Of a DNA stretch of 64,000 nucleotides, positions 44,667 through 52,513 are shown piece by piece; the first letter of the stretch is position 1, and every line of letters begins with the position of its first letter. Under the pieces are notes generated by a model that saw only the letters and a program-made list of their open reading frames with translations, ran no database searches and had not been told where the DNA came from. The position numbers and the translations under genes are program-made. This DNA comes from Allobacillus halotolerans (GTDB lineage Bacteria; Bacillota; Bacilli; Bacillales; Alkalibacillaceae): the NCBI RefSeq assembly GCF_028743495.1, contig NZ_CP117968.1. One strand, given 5' to 3'.

Positions 44667-44899
44667 AGTTTTGAATGACCCCCATAAACAGGGAAGATCA
44701 TCCTAATGAATATGATATACAGCTTAGATGAACCTTTCGCAATGGCGAAGTTCATTATACACCTCTCTCCCAACAGAGGACTTTTCCCTGGCAATATGGA
44801 ATTGCCAGGGATTTTTCAAACTTGTTATAGTCAGAAAATTATTGCAATTCATGTGGTTTTTGGGGTAAACTATTAAAAAGGAGATAAGGGGGCATTACC
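44667..44899. other. Gap behind wrbA with two hairpins
   Basis: ATGAAC...TTCGC (44728-44741) can pair with GCGAA..TTCAT (44746-44756); a second, clean hairpin (44785-44811) is a terminator. A frame starting at 44706 crosses both without ribosome site and is not called. The first hairpin might protect the 3' end or mark a small RNA. Confidence 0.35.
44784..44816 (+). terminator. Terminator downstream of wrbA
   Basis: TCCCTGGCAAT (44785-44795) with ATTGCCAGGGA (44801-44811), 5-base loop, five T. It lies 118 bases after the wrbA stop. Confidence 0.88.
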
Positions 44900-45151
44900 A
44901 TGATGAAAAAGCAATTTAGCTCCTATAAACTATCACGTTTACATTTTTCCAATGGACACTTACCGATAATGGCAAGGAAAGACATGAATTATGAGATTAA
45001 ATTAGCAGCAAGGTTAATTTTGGATGAAGCAATTTATCAATGGAATAAAGAGTATTTGGAAAAACGAATTGACGCTGCGATTGACAGTCAGAATGAAGAA
45101 GAATTTTACCGATTGAGTAAACAGTATGCAGTCTATGTCATTCATGAATAA
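44900..45151 (+). CDS. IDEAL-domain protein
   Basis: 83-residue protein whose C-terminal half carries the IDEAL motif pattern: LILDEAIYQWNKEYLEKRIDAAIDSQNEEEF, with the short IDxALD core as RIDAAID. Such small domains occur in Bacillus regulators and adaptors (YpiB, ComK-related contexts). ATG 44900 or 44903; AAGGAG is rather far upstream. Function unknown. A terminator follows at once. Confidence 0.72.
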   Translation: MMKKQFSSYKLSRLHFSNGHLPIMARKDMNYEIKLAARLILDEAIYQWNKEYLEKRIDAAIDSQNEEEFYRLSKQYAVYVIHE

Positions 45152-45160
45152 GACTCACGA

Positions 45161-45188
45161 AAAAAGCTACTTTCGAGTAGCTTTTTTT
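45161..45188 (+). terminator. Terminator of the IDEAL-domain gene
   Basis: AAAAGCTACT (45162-45171), TTCG tetraloop, AGTAGCTTTT (45176-45185), T tail. Confidence 0.9.
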
Positions 45189-45234
45189 GTTACAATAAAA
45201 AAGAATTAAATTTGATTAGTAAAGAGGGTACAAC

Positions 45235-46008
45235 ATGAGATTTGGTTACATAATGGTCGTTATATCTCTATTTGCACTATTATTTGCAGGTTGTTCGATG
45301 AACGAAGATAAAACTGCAAATTCATTGAGTGAGTTGCAAACAGAACAGTTCGAGAAAGAAAAAATCACAATTAGTGGATTGAATTATGCAGAAGCGGTTT
45401 CGGGTGAAGTGAATTCGGATGGTGTCACTGTCGTCGGTGAACCAGAATCCGTACAAGTCATCGTGAATAAAGAGCGCAAACTTCCAGAAGGATATGAACC
45501 GCCAGACTTGATGATACCAGATGTTGCCTTTCAAGCGGTCAATCAAGAGCGGAAGCATTTACGAGAGCCTGCAGCGTTAGCTTTAGAAAAATTATTTGAA
45601 GCTGCTGAAGATGACGGAATTGAATTAGTGGCCGTCTCGGGTTACCGCAGATATGAAACGCAAGAGTATCTGTATAACCGCAGTGTCGAAGTTAACGGAA
45701 AAGAGTATGCCGATCAGTATTCTGCGAAGCCAGGACACAGCGAACATCAAACAGGACTTGCGATGGATGTGTCTACAGCTTCCGTTGCGTTTGACTTAGT
45801 TGAAGCATTTGAAGAAACTCCTGAAGGACAATGGGTTGCTGAAAATGCGCATGAACACGGCTTTGTGATCCGTTATCCGAAAGGAAAGAGTGATATTACT
45901 GGATACAATTATGAACCGTGGCATTTACGATACGTTGGTCAAGAGATCGCAACAAGCATCCATGAACAAAGTGAAACGATTGAGAAATTTTTTGGTTTAG
46001 TTGAATAA
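45235..46008 (+). CDS. D-alanyl-D-alanine carboxypeptidase-like lipoprotein (peptidase M15B, VanY type)
   Basis: 257-residue lipoprotein: signal with lipobox LLFAGC, a spacer region, then the M15 metallopeptidase domain with AVSGYRRYETQEYLY, the zinc motif SEHQTGLAMDVS (His and Asp ligands) and EPWHLRYVG (third ligand). It would trim D-Ala or L,D-linked peptides of peptidoglycan outside the membrane, as LdcB/VanY proteins do. ATG 45235 behind AAAGAGGG. A terminator and array D follow. Confidence 0.9.
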   Translation: MRFGYIMVVISLFALLFAGCSMNEDKTANSLSELQTEQFEKEKITISGLNYAEAVSGEVNSDGVTVVGEPESVQVIVNKERKLPEGYEPPDLMIPDVAFQAVNQERKHLREPAALALEKLFEAAEDDGIELVAVSGYRRYETQEYLYNRSVEVNGKEYADQYSAKPGHSEHQTGLAMDVSTASVAFDLVEAFEETPEGQWVAENAHEHGFVIRYPKGKSDITGYNYEPWHLRYVGQEIATSIHEQSETIEKFFGLVE

Positions 46009-46012
46009 GCCA

Positions 46013-46045
46013 TAAACCCGAACGATTAAATCGCTCGGGTTTTTC
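46013..46045 (+). terminator. Terminator of the M15 peptidase gene
   Basis: AAACCCGAACGATT (46015-46028) with AATCGCTCGGGTTT (46029-46042 region), very short loop, T tail. Related in sequence to the terminator at 23145. Confidence 0.82.
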
Positions 46046-46084
46046 TGTTTGACTGGTTTTTTATCGACACTTAGCTGGTCGTCG

Positions 46085-46267
46085 AGCCGCTCGACAAACG
46101 CATGGAACCGCTCAACAAACGCGCCGAACCGCTCGACAAACGCATGGAACCGCTCGACAAACGCGTGGAACCGCTCAACAAACGCGTCGAACCGCTCGAC
46201 AAACGCATGGAACCGCTCGACAAACGCATGGAACCGCTCAACAAACGGTTCTAACCGCTCGACAAAC
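46085..46267 (+). repeat. 21-bp repeat array D/E, left part (8.7 units)
   Basis: Units of 21 bases start at 46085, 46106, 46127, 46148, 46169, 46190, 46211, 46232 and 46253. The core AACCGCTCRACAAACG is nearly invariant, with tails CATGG, CGTGG, CGCCG, CGTCG. The ninth unit is broken at base 15 by the IS66 element. This is the most homogeneous array in the window. It begins 77 bases after the M15 peptidase stop. Confidence 0.93.
46260..46267 (+). repeat. Left copy of the IS66 target-site duplication
   Basis: CGACAAAC, identical to 48717-48724. Eight bases is the normal duplication for IS66 elements. Confidence 0.92.
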
Positions 46268-46330
46268 GTAAGCGTCAAATAAACCGCACTCTAGTTTGAG
46301 TGCGGTTTGTGAGTTAAACTAATATTTGAT

Positions 46331-47896
46331 TTAATTCTTCACTTTATCAGGTAGTTGATCTGACCAAGGAAGAAGAGGTTCGAGTGATTCACTCGTTAGT
46401 TCATTTATATTTGGTAATATCTCAAAAAGGTATGTGAGATATTCAAATGGCTTTAGATTATTTTCTTTAGCTGTTTCGATCACACTGTATATAACCGCGC
46501 TCGCACGAGCGCCTTTAAAAGTTTGGGCGAACAACCAATTTTTCCGACCAATTACAAATGGTTTAATGCTACGTTCAGCTCGGTTATTATCGATGTCTAA
46601 CTGGGCATTTCCAAATGGTCGACGCAATTTTTGTTCTTGGTTGATGACGTATTTCATAGCCTGCCCTAGTAAGCTTTTCGGTGCGACAGTGTTCACATGT
46701 TTTTTTGTCCATGCGAAAAAAGCATCGACAACTGGAACACTTTTCTCTTGCCGATTTTCATGAATGTCATCAAGGGGTTTACCCTTCAATGAACGTTCGA
46801 TTTTATATAATTGATTAATATATGCGAGGCCTTGTTCAGATAACGTAGGGCCATTTGATTTACCAAAGTTTCCAGCTTTGGTCGCTTCATCAAACTTTCG
46901 TCTAGCATGGGCCCAACAACCAGACAACTGAACATTAGGAAGCCCATCATAACCCTTATAGCCATCAACATGAAGGATGCCTTTATATCCATCCAGGAAG
47001 CGCTTCGGGTGTTTAGTCGCACGGGTTGTTTGATAATCAAACAGCACACATGAAGGGTCTTCTCGACCTGATCGATACAGCCACATATATGACTTACTTG
47101 TAGCTGATCGATCCTTTTCTTTTAACACTTGAATGGTTGTTTCATCTACATGCATGGTCGGTCTAGTAAGCAAGAAAGCCTTCAGGCTTTCATAGACAGG
47201 TTCTAGCCAATTCGTGGCTGCTTTAATCATCCAGTTCGCCATTGTTTGACGTGACAGTGTTAAATCTAACCGTTCAAGTTGTTTTTCTTGGCGATAAAGC
47301 GGCAATCCCTCTACATATTTTTGAGTCATAATATGAGCTATAGCGGATGGTGAAGCCATACTTTTAAAGATGACCGGTTCTGGCATTTGTGCCTTTGCAA
47401 TGGGTGTTTCTACCTCATTCTTTTCACATTGGCGACATGAATAAACCGACCGACGGTGCTCTTTTATGTAAGCCGAGGCTGGAATTATTTCAATTTCTCT
47501 ACGTTTCTCTACTGTCATTTCATGAATCGGACCCGAGCAGCAAGAACAAATTTGTTCGCTTTCAGGTAATGTATGAGTCACGACTTCAACCGGAAGCTGA
47601 TTGACAGAGTCTGAGCTCGTACGTTTACGTTTTTTTCGCGTATACGTGATCTCTTCCTCCGTTGGTTCCTCAACTTCCGGTGCTTCAGTGACTTCCGTCT
47701 CGTTAAAGAGCGGAAGCTCTATTTGGTTATCAGGAGTCTTTTCACTCGAGGAGGCAAAACGTTTTTGCTGCATGAGTCGAAATTGTTCCTCATACCACTT
47801 TATAGTCGCCTTTTGTTGAGCGTTTACTTCCTCAAGCTCCTTGACTCGCTGTGATAATTCTTCAGTTTGGTTAGGTGTTTTCGTTGTATTAGTCAT
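46331..47896 (-). CDS. tnpC: IS66 transposase TnpC
   Basis: 521-residue DDE-type transposase of IS66. N-terminal coiled coil (about 8-45), a zinc-binding motif (CSCCSGPIHEM...YSCRQCE, about 117-160), the catalytic core with HVDETTIQVL (first Asp), HVDGYKGYD and the region NAQLDIDNNRAERSIKPFVIGRKNWLF (Glu), and the short IS66 C-terminal domain. It starts 39 bases after tnpB. Full length; should be active. Confidence 0.95.
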   Translation of the reverse strand: MTNTTKTPNQTEELSQRVKELEEVNAQQKATIKWYEEQFRLMQQKRFASSSEKTPDNQIELPLFNETEVTEAPEVEEPTEEEITYTRKKRKRTSSDSVNQLPVEVVTHTLPESEQICSCCSGPIHEMTVEKRREIEIIPASAYIKEHRRSVYSCRQCEKNEVETPIAKAQMPEPVIFKSMASPSAIAHIMTQKYVEGLPLYRQEKQLERLDLTLSRQTMANWMIKAATNWLEPVYESLKAFLLTRPTMHVDETTIQVLKEKDRSATSKSYMWLYRSGREDPSCVLFDYQTTRATKHPKRFLDGYKGILHVDGYKGYDGLPNVQLSGCWAHARRKFDEATKAGNFGKSNGPTLSEQGLAYINQLYKIERSLKGKPLDDIHENRQEKSVPVVDAFFAWTKKHVNTVAPKSLLGQAMKYVINQEQKLRRPFGNAQLDIDNNRAERSIKPFVIGRKNWLFAQTFKGARASAVIYSVIETAKENNLKPFEYLTYLFEILPNINELTSESLEPLLPWSDQLPDKVKN

Positions 47897-47935
47897 ACCT
47901 CTATTTTACTATAAAAGCTTACAAAAATGGGCGGA

Positions 47936-48295
47936 TTATACAACTTTTTTTGCGTCAATTTTTGGATGAACTTTTCCCTCTTCTACAGTTAACCCCTCTA
48001 ATAACCATCGAAGTTGTCTGATGTCGATGTCCATGGTCTCACCCTCAAGCCCTTCGGGCCATTGAAAACGACCATTTTCGAGTCGACGGTAGTAAAGCCA
48101 AAAGCCATTGTGTTCCCAATGAAGTATTTTGACTTTATCGCGACCACGATTACAAAATAAGAACAAATCAGAAGAAAAGGGATCGAGTTGGAAGTATTCT
48201 TGGACCAGTGCTGCTAACCCGTCAATCGATAATCGCATATCTGTTTCACCATGGGCAATAAAAATTCGTTGTTTTCCATTAAGGTTGATCTTCAT
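47936..48295 (-). CDS. tnpB: IS66 accessory protein TnpB (Orf2)
   Basis: 119-residue protein with the IS66 Orf2 signature: HGETDMRLSIDGLAALVQ, LFLFCNRGRDKVKILHWEHNGFWLYYRRLE (conserved in short blocks) and RLENGRFQWP. It is needed for IS66 transposition; biochemical role unclear. Its ATG overlaps the tnpA stop by four bases. Confidence 0.94.
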   Translation of the reverse strand: MKINLNGKQRIFIAHGETDMRLSIDGLAALVQEYFQLDPFSSDLFLFCNRGRDKVKILHWEHNGFWLYYRRLENGRFQWPEGLEGETMDIDIRQLRWLLEGLTVEEGKVHPKIDAKKVV

Positions 48296-48633
48296 GTTCG
48301 AATCACCTCCAAAAGCTCCTGAAGGAGTTCTTGATCAAACCCTTTTTCAATGGTCATTCGTACATCTCGACATTCAACTTCAATAGAAGCGCTCGTATTT
48401 ATCTCAATCGCTGACCATCCTGAGACCGATTGCTCCTTTGTTTGAACTTCTTCCGGGCAAAGATTTCGGCGTTGATTAATGAATTGATGATATGTGCATA
48501 CTTGTTCTTGCTCGCACCATTCCTTTACCGTCAATCCACTTGCTTTCCATTCCTGAATTTTTTCAATCCACCATTCTTTTGAGTATACTTCAACATCGTC
48601 CGATGTTGTAATTGCGTAATGGGATTCTTCCAC
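48292..48633 (-). CDS. tnpA: IS66 accessory protein TnpA (Orf1)
   Basis: 113-residue protein with a helix-turn-helix-like start (WWIEKIQEWKASGLTVKEWCEQ) and an acidic C-terminus (MTIEKGFDQELLQELLEVI), matching the first gene of IS66 elements. AAGGAGG precedes the ATG at 48633. It heads the three-gene operon of the element. Confidence 0.92.
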   Translation of the reverse strand: MEESHYAITTSDDVEVYSKEWWIEKIQEWKASGLTVKEWCEQEQVCTYHQFINQRRNLCPEEVQTKEQSVSGWSAIEINTSASIEVECRDVRMTIEKGFDQELLQELLEVIRT

Positions 48634-48716
48634 AAAACAACCTCCTTCATATCAAGATAGTTATAGTATGGAGGAGTGAGATGTGGAATTATAGGTGTGG
48701 TTATCTTTACGCTTAC

Positions 48717-48724
48717 CGACAAAC
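48717..48724 (+). repeat. Right copy of the IS66 target-site duplication
   Basis: CGACAAAC, directly adjoining the right terminal repeat; it is also part of the repeat unit that continues to the right. Confidence 0.92.
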
Positions 48725-48852
48725 GCGTGGAACCGCTCGATAAACGCGCCGAGCCGCTCGACAAACACGGCCAACCGCTCGATAAACGCTGACAACCGCT
48801 CAACAAACGCGTGGAACCGCTCGACAAACGCGTGAAACCGCCCGACAGCTAC
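48725..48852 (+). repeat. 21-bp repeat array D/E, right part (about 6 units)
   Basis: Continues the array at 46085: GCGTGG completes the broken unit, then units start at 48731, 48752, 48773, 48794 and 48815, with a partial one from 48836 (AACCGCCCGACAG). Core AACCGCTCGAYAAAC, more varied tails than on the left. Before the insertion the array had about 15 units. Confidence 0.92.
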
Positions 48853-48922
48853 ATAAGGTTCGTAGGAATACCTATGTGAAGAAGGTTATTTCTCGAATTA
48901 TCATCTATTCTGTCACAATTCA

Positions 48923-48951
48923 TTTAAAAAAATTTCAATTCGCATTATAAT
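48923..48951 (+). promoter_or_regulatory. SigA promoter of fumC
   Basis: TTTAAA (48923-48928), 17 bases, perfect TATAAT (48946-48951), 48 bases before the ATG. Confidence 0.5.
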
Positions 48952-48998
48952 AAGATATGGGAAAGAAAAAATTGCAGATTAATGAGGAGGATACTTGA

Positions 48999-50390
48999 AT
49001 GGATTATCGTATTGAACGAGATACAATCGGGGAAATGAAGGTTCCAAGTGATAAGTATTGGGGAGCACAAACACAACGTAGTTTTCAAAATTTTCCTATC
49101 GGAGATGAAAAAATGCCTGTTGAGATTATCAACGGCTTTGCGATTTTGAAAAAAAGTGCAGCTCGAGCAAATGAACAACTCGGATTGCTTGATTCCGTCA
49201 AAGCGGATGCGATCGCACATGCTGCAGATCGAATTTTAAGCGGAGAGTTAACTGAGCACTTTCCATTAGTTGTTTGGCAAACGGGTAGTGGAACTCAGTC
49301 AAATATGAACGTAAACGAAGTCATTGCGTATGTTGGAAATGAGTGGCTTGAAGAGCAAGGAAAAGAAGTCCGACTGCATCCGAATGACGATGTCAACAAG
49401 TCACAAAGCTCGAATGATACGTATCCAACGGCTTTGCACATTGCTGCGGTTAAAAAAGTCGAAGAGCATGTTTTGCCTGCCCTACAGCAAATTAAACAAA
49501 CGACGAAGCAAAAGTCGGACGAATATATGGACCTCGTGAAAATTGGACGTACTCACCTGCAGGATGCGACACCAATCACGCTTGGTCAGGAAATCAGTGG
49601 TTGGTTCCGCATGCTTGAAAAAACGGAATCCATGATCGTTGATTCGTTAAAATATGTTCGTGAAATTGCACTTGGTGGTACAGCGGTAGGCACAGGAATT
49701 AACGCGCATGCTGATTTTGCGGATGTCGTTGCTCAAAAAATCAATGAAGAAACAAATGGTCAATTCGTTTCAGCGAAAAACAAATTCCATGCATTGACAA
49801 GCCATGATGAATTAGTTCATACACACGGCGCATTAAAAGGTCTTGCAGCTGACTTAATGAAAATTGCCAATGACGTCCGCTGGCTAGCAAGTGGGCCACG
49901 TTCTGGTATCGGTGAAATTACAATCCCAGCAAATGAGCCAGGAAGTTCCATCATGCCAGGAAAAGTCAACCCAACTCAGGCTGAAGCGCTAACAATGGTA
50001 ACCGTTCAAGTGATGGGGAATGACACGGCAATCGGTGTTGCTGCAAGTCAAGGGAATTTTGAATTGAATGTGTACAAGCCGGTGATTGCTTATAACTTCT
50101 TGCAATCTTGTCAGCTTCTTGCTGATAGTATGATCTCATTCGATGAACGTTGTTTAGCAGGTCTTGAACCTGATCACGAAAAAATCGAGCAGTTCTTGAA
50201 TGATTCATTGATGCTAGTTACCGCATTGAATCCACATATCGGTTACGAAAATGCCGCAAAGATTGCGAAGAACGCACATGAAAAAGGATTGACTTTAAAA
50301 GAATCTGCCGTTGAGACTGGCATTCTTTCTGAAGAAGATTTTGAACGCCTTGTTAAGCCAGAAGAAATGACGAAGCCTAACGTGAAATAA
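48999..50390 (+). CDS. fumC: Class II fumarate hydratase
   Basis: Fumarase C hydrates fumarate to malate in the TCA cycle, without an Fe-S cluster. The 463-residue protein has the superfamily signature GSSIMPGKVNPTQ, the TGSGTQSNMNVNEV block, HPNDDVNKSQSSNDTYPTALHIA and GRTHLQDATP. Full length. AATGAGGAGG precedes ATG 48999. It is monocistronic as far as visible; odhAB of the same cycle is elsewhere in the window. Confidence 0.95.
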   Translation: MDYRIERDTIGEMKVPSDKYWGAQTQRSFQNFPIGDEKMPVEIINGFAILKKSAARANEQLGLLDSVKADAIAHAADRILSGELTEHFPLVVWQTGSGTQSNMNVNEVIAYVGNEWLEEQGKEVRLHPNDDVNKSQSSNDTYPTALHIAAVKKVEEHVLPALQQIKQTTKQKSDEYMDLVKIGRTHLQDATPITLGQEISGWFRMLEKTESMIVDSLKYVREIALGGTAVGTGINAHADFADVVAQKINEETNGQFVSAKNKFHALTSHDELVHTHGALKGLAADLMKIANDVRWLASGPRSGIGEITIPANEPGSSIMPGKVNPTQAEALTMVTVQVMGNDTAIGVAASQGNFELNVYKPVIAYNFLQSCQLLADSMISFDERCLAGLEPDHEKIEQFLNDSLMLVTALNPHIGYENAAKIAKNAHEKGLTLKESAVETGILSEEDFERLVKPEEMTKPNVK

Positions 50391-50419
50391 GCTAACAATA
50401 TTTACCGTTTAATTTTACT

Positions 50420-50426
50420 CATATTA
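50420..50426 (+). promoter_or_regulatory. SigG-type -10 box of the SASP gene
   Basis: CATATTA at 50420-50426, about 47 bases before the ATG. The -35 region (ACAATA, 50395-50400) is a weak match with 19-base spacing. Confidence 0.35.
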
Positions 50427-50430
50427 TTTT

Positions 50431-50465
50431 CACCTCCTGAAGAAACTAGAGATACACAGGAGGTG
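50431..50465 (+). promoter_or_regulatory. Hairpin burying the SASP Shine-Dalgarno sequence
   Basis: CACCTCCTG (50431-50439) is perfectly complementary to CAGGAGGTG (50457-50465), the ribosome site, over a 17-base loop. The left arm begins at about the predicted forespore start point, so its presence depends on where transcription starts. Confidence 0.6.
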
Positions 50466-50472
50466 AATGATA

Positions 50473-50682
50473 ATGGCTTCTAACCAAGGAAGTAATTCAA
50501 ATCAATTGGTTGTACCTGGTGTTGCCCAAGCTTTAGACCAAATGAAGGTAGAAATTGCCCAAGAGTTTGGTGTGCAGCTTGGTCCAGACTCCACTTCACG
50601 TTCCAACGGTTCTGTTGGTGGTGAAATCACAAAACGCCTAGTTCAAATGGCTGAACAGCAACTAGGTGGAGGATCTCAATAA
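50473..50682 (+). CDS. Alpha/beta-type small acid-soluble spore protein
   Basis: 69-residue SASP that coats and protects spore DNA. It has NQLVVPGVAQALDQMKVEIAQEFGVQLGPD in family blocks, with the germination protease site between Glu and Phe in QEFGV, and the second block SRSNGSVGGEITKRLVQMAEQQL with the GGEITK core. ATG 50473 lies behind AGGAGGTGA. Made in the forespore under SigG in Bacillus; a matching -10 box and an SD-masking hairpin lie upstream. Confidence 0.95.
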   Translation: MASNQGSNSNQLVVPGVAQALDQMKVEIAQEFGVQLGPDSTSRSNGSVGGEITKRLVQMAEQQLGGGSQ

Positions 50683-50693
50683 CCACACAAACA

Positions 50694-50726
50694 AAAGAGG
50701 GTCATGAATACCATGACCCTCTTCAT
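50694..50726. terminator. Bidirectional terminator between the SASP gene and 50740-51096
   Basis: AAGAGGGTCATG (50695-50706) with CATGACCCTCTT (50712-50723), 5-base loop. It serves both convergent genes. Confidence 0.82.
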
Positions 50727-50739
50727 TTATACATATTAC

Positions 50740-51096
50740 TTATTCAGATTCATTTTCTTCTCCAGGAGTCGGAAAGGGTGCGTCATTTTCAAGAATTGGA
50801 TGGGCCTCTGTGATTTGATTCCGTTCCCCTCGAATATAACCACCGGCCATTCCTTCATTGATCATTCGGTCGATGTCGAGGTCATAAGCATTACGGCCCT
50901 CATTTTCCAAATCAAGCGTATATTGATTGGCATCAGAAGAGTTGTCTGCAGCAATCTCTTGATTATACGCTGGCACTTCATCGGGTATATCGCTAGCGGT
51001 GATTCCATCTTCACTTTCTTCGGCTTCAGTAACACCGTCTAAATTTAAATCTTGAGCTTTTCGTATTGGATGCTCTTTTCTTTGTTTTTTTGACAT
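50740..51096 (-). CDS. Acidic conserved hypothetical protein
   Basis: 118-residue soluble protein, basic only in the first 15 residues (SKKQRKEHPIRKAQ) and then strongly acidic (Asp/Glu-rich, DLNLDGVTEAEESEDG and similar). No cysteine, signal peptide or helix. ATG 51096 has GGAGGG 7 bases upstream. The composition suggests a disordered, possibly DNA- or spore-associated protein, but I recognise no named family. It is convergent with the SASP gene and diverges from yheB. Confidence 0.6.
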   Translation of the reverse strand: MSKKQRKEHPIRKAQDLNLDGVTEAEESEDGITASDIPDEVPAYNQEIAADNSSDANQYTLDLENEGRNAYDLDIDRMINEGMAGGYIRGERNQITEAHPILENDAPFPTPGEENESE

Positions 51097-51296
51097 GAAC
51101 AATCCCTCCTCATATATTATCTTTTGACGAAACGGTCAGAACATACCGTAAGCTTACTGGAAAAGAGTTTGTAGTTTGTGCTTAAACAGGTACCAAAAGG
51201 GAATGTATGATAAAGAAGAAGTGTCTTAATAAAGCAATGATTTTTATATAAAATTCTCTAGCGCAAAAACACAAGTTCGATAAGGAGTCTTCAATC

Positions 51297-52433
51297 ATGA
51301 ATTTCTTGATCTTATGTCTCACCATGATTTCCATTGGTGCCTTAATTGGTGGCGTAACAAATTTATTGGCGATTCGCATGCTATTCCGTCCGTATGACGC
51401 AAAATATTTTGGAAAATGGAGAATTCCTTTCACACCAGGTTTAATTCCAAAGCGTCAGGATGAACTAGCTAATCAACTCGGACGATTAGTGACCAATTAT
51501 TTGGTGACAACGGCATCCATTCAATCGAAATTAAGGGAGCCGATGTACCAAGAGCAATTGGAAAGATTCTTGTTACGAAATTGGTATGATTTGAATGAAC
51601 AAAAATTAACTTTACATCAGCTCATCGATAAAACAGGAGTTCTTTTAACTGAAAAGCGAATTGAAGAAACGATCGAGCAGGCTCTTGAGAAACGACTGAA
51701 AGACTTTTATGAGAAGCATAAAAGTAATCCAATCGATCAGTATATTAGCGATGAAATGAATGAGCAGGCACTTCAATTCATCCCACAGATCCGCGTGCAA
51801 TTACTGGAAAAAGTTGAACGATATATACAAAGTACAGAGGGTAAGCACCAACTTTCTCTTTTTGCCGATCGTTTTTTACGTGAAAAAGGATTCTTAGGAA
51901 GAATGGTCATTCAATATTTAGGCGAAAAACGAATAAGTGAGAAATTGTTACCTTCCATTCTTCAAGCCCTGCAATCCGAAGAACTCAAAGAAACAACGGA
52001 CCGCTTATTGGTGAATGAATGGGAAAGTATCAAAAAATATGAACTTGAAACGATTCGGGAAAAAGTCTTTCCTGAAATCGACGAAAAGCAATTCGCACAA
52101 AAGCTCGTCCAAGTCTTCAATGTAAATAAGCAGATTAATCGTCCGCTTTCCGACATGTTGTATCCCTATAAAGAACGTATTGAAAAGACTGTTATCCCTC
52201 AAATCGCAAAGCAAACGATCGACCTTTTAGCGACACGGCTACCACGTATGATGAAGCATCTCAATTTAGCAGGTCTCGTTGAAAATGAAGTGAAGAATTT
52301 TGAAATCAAGCAGCTGGAGGGTATGTTAATCGAAATCACAAAGCGAGAACTAAAAATGATTACGTATCTCGGCGCATTATTAGGAGGCGCAATCGGTTTC
52401 TTTCAAGCGATTCTCGTGTCGATCATTGGTTGA
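51297..52433 (+). CDS. yheB: DUF445 membrane protein YheB
   Basis: 378-residue DUF445 protein. N-terminal helix with GALIGGVTNLLAIRMLFRPY, the signature of the family (glycine-rich helix followed by FRPY), then a long cytosolic helical domain (about 45-345) including PFTPGLIPKRQDELANQLG, and a C-terminal helix (about 352-376). Function unknown. It is followed by yheA as in Bacillus. AAGGAG precedes ATG 51297. Confidence 0.9.
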   Translation: MNFLILCLTMISIGALIGGVTNLLAIRMLFRPYDAKYFGKWRIPFTPGLIPKRQDELANQLGRLVTNYLVTTASIQSKLREPMYQEQLERFLLRNWYDLNEQKLTLHQLIDKTGVLLTEKRIEETIEQALEKRLKDFYEKHKSNPIDQYISDEMNEQALQFIPQIRVQLLEKVERYIQSTEGKHQLSLFADRFLREKGFLGRMVIQYLGEKRISEKLLPSILQALQSEELKETTDRLLVNEWESIKKYELETIREKVFPEIDEKQFAQKLVQVFNVNKQINRPLSDMLYPYKERIEKTVIPQIAKQTIDLLATRLPRMMKHLNLAGLVENEVKNFEIKQLEGMLIEITKRELKMITYLGALLGGAIGFFQAILVSIIG

Positions 52434-52513
52434 TGGACTATTCCTATACACAGAAGATGTTTTTTGTTACAGTTAAAAGAGTCAAAAGGCATGAAAATTG
52501 AGGAGGAATCATT

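Larger units (their letters stand above)
46268..48716 (-). mobile_element. Intact IS66-family insertion sequence (2449 bp)
   Basis: The ends are imperfect inverted repeats: GTAAGCGTCAAATAAACC at the left, and on the minus strand from the right GTAAGCGTAAAGATAACC. Both begin GTAAGCGT. Direct 8-bp repeats CGACAAAC flank it. Inside are the three IS66 genes tnpA, tnpB, tnpC in order on the minus strand, all open. Removing the element and one CGACAAAC restores a perfect 21-base unit of the surrounding array, so insertion happened after the array existed. Intact genes, ends and duplication suggest a recent event. Confidence 0.95.

Noticed and set aside
44706..44878. Small gene behind wrbA
   Set aside because: The frame passes through the terminator, and no ribosome site precedes the ATG.
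46281..46308. Host terminator at the left end of the IS66 element
   Set aside because: The AAACCGCACTC/GAGTGCGGTTT hairpin lies inside the element, just within its inverted repeat, so it belongs to the IS (probably blocking read-through) and not to the host gene.
46331..48633. Degenerate or inactive IS66 element
   Set aside because: All three genes are open at full length, with ends and target duplication intact; no frameshift was found.
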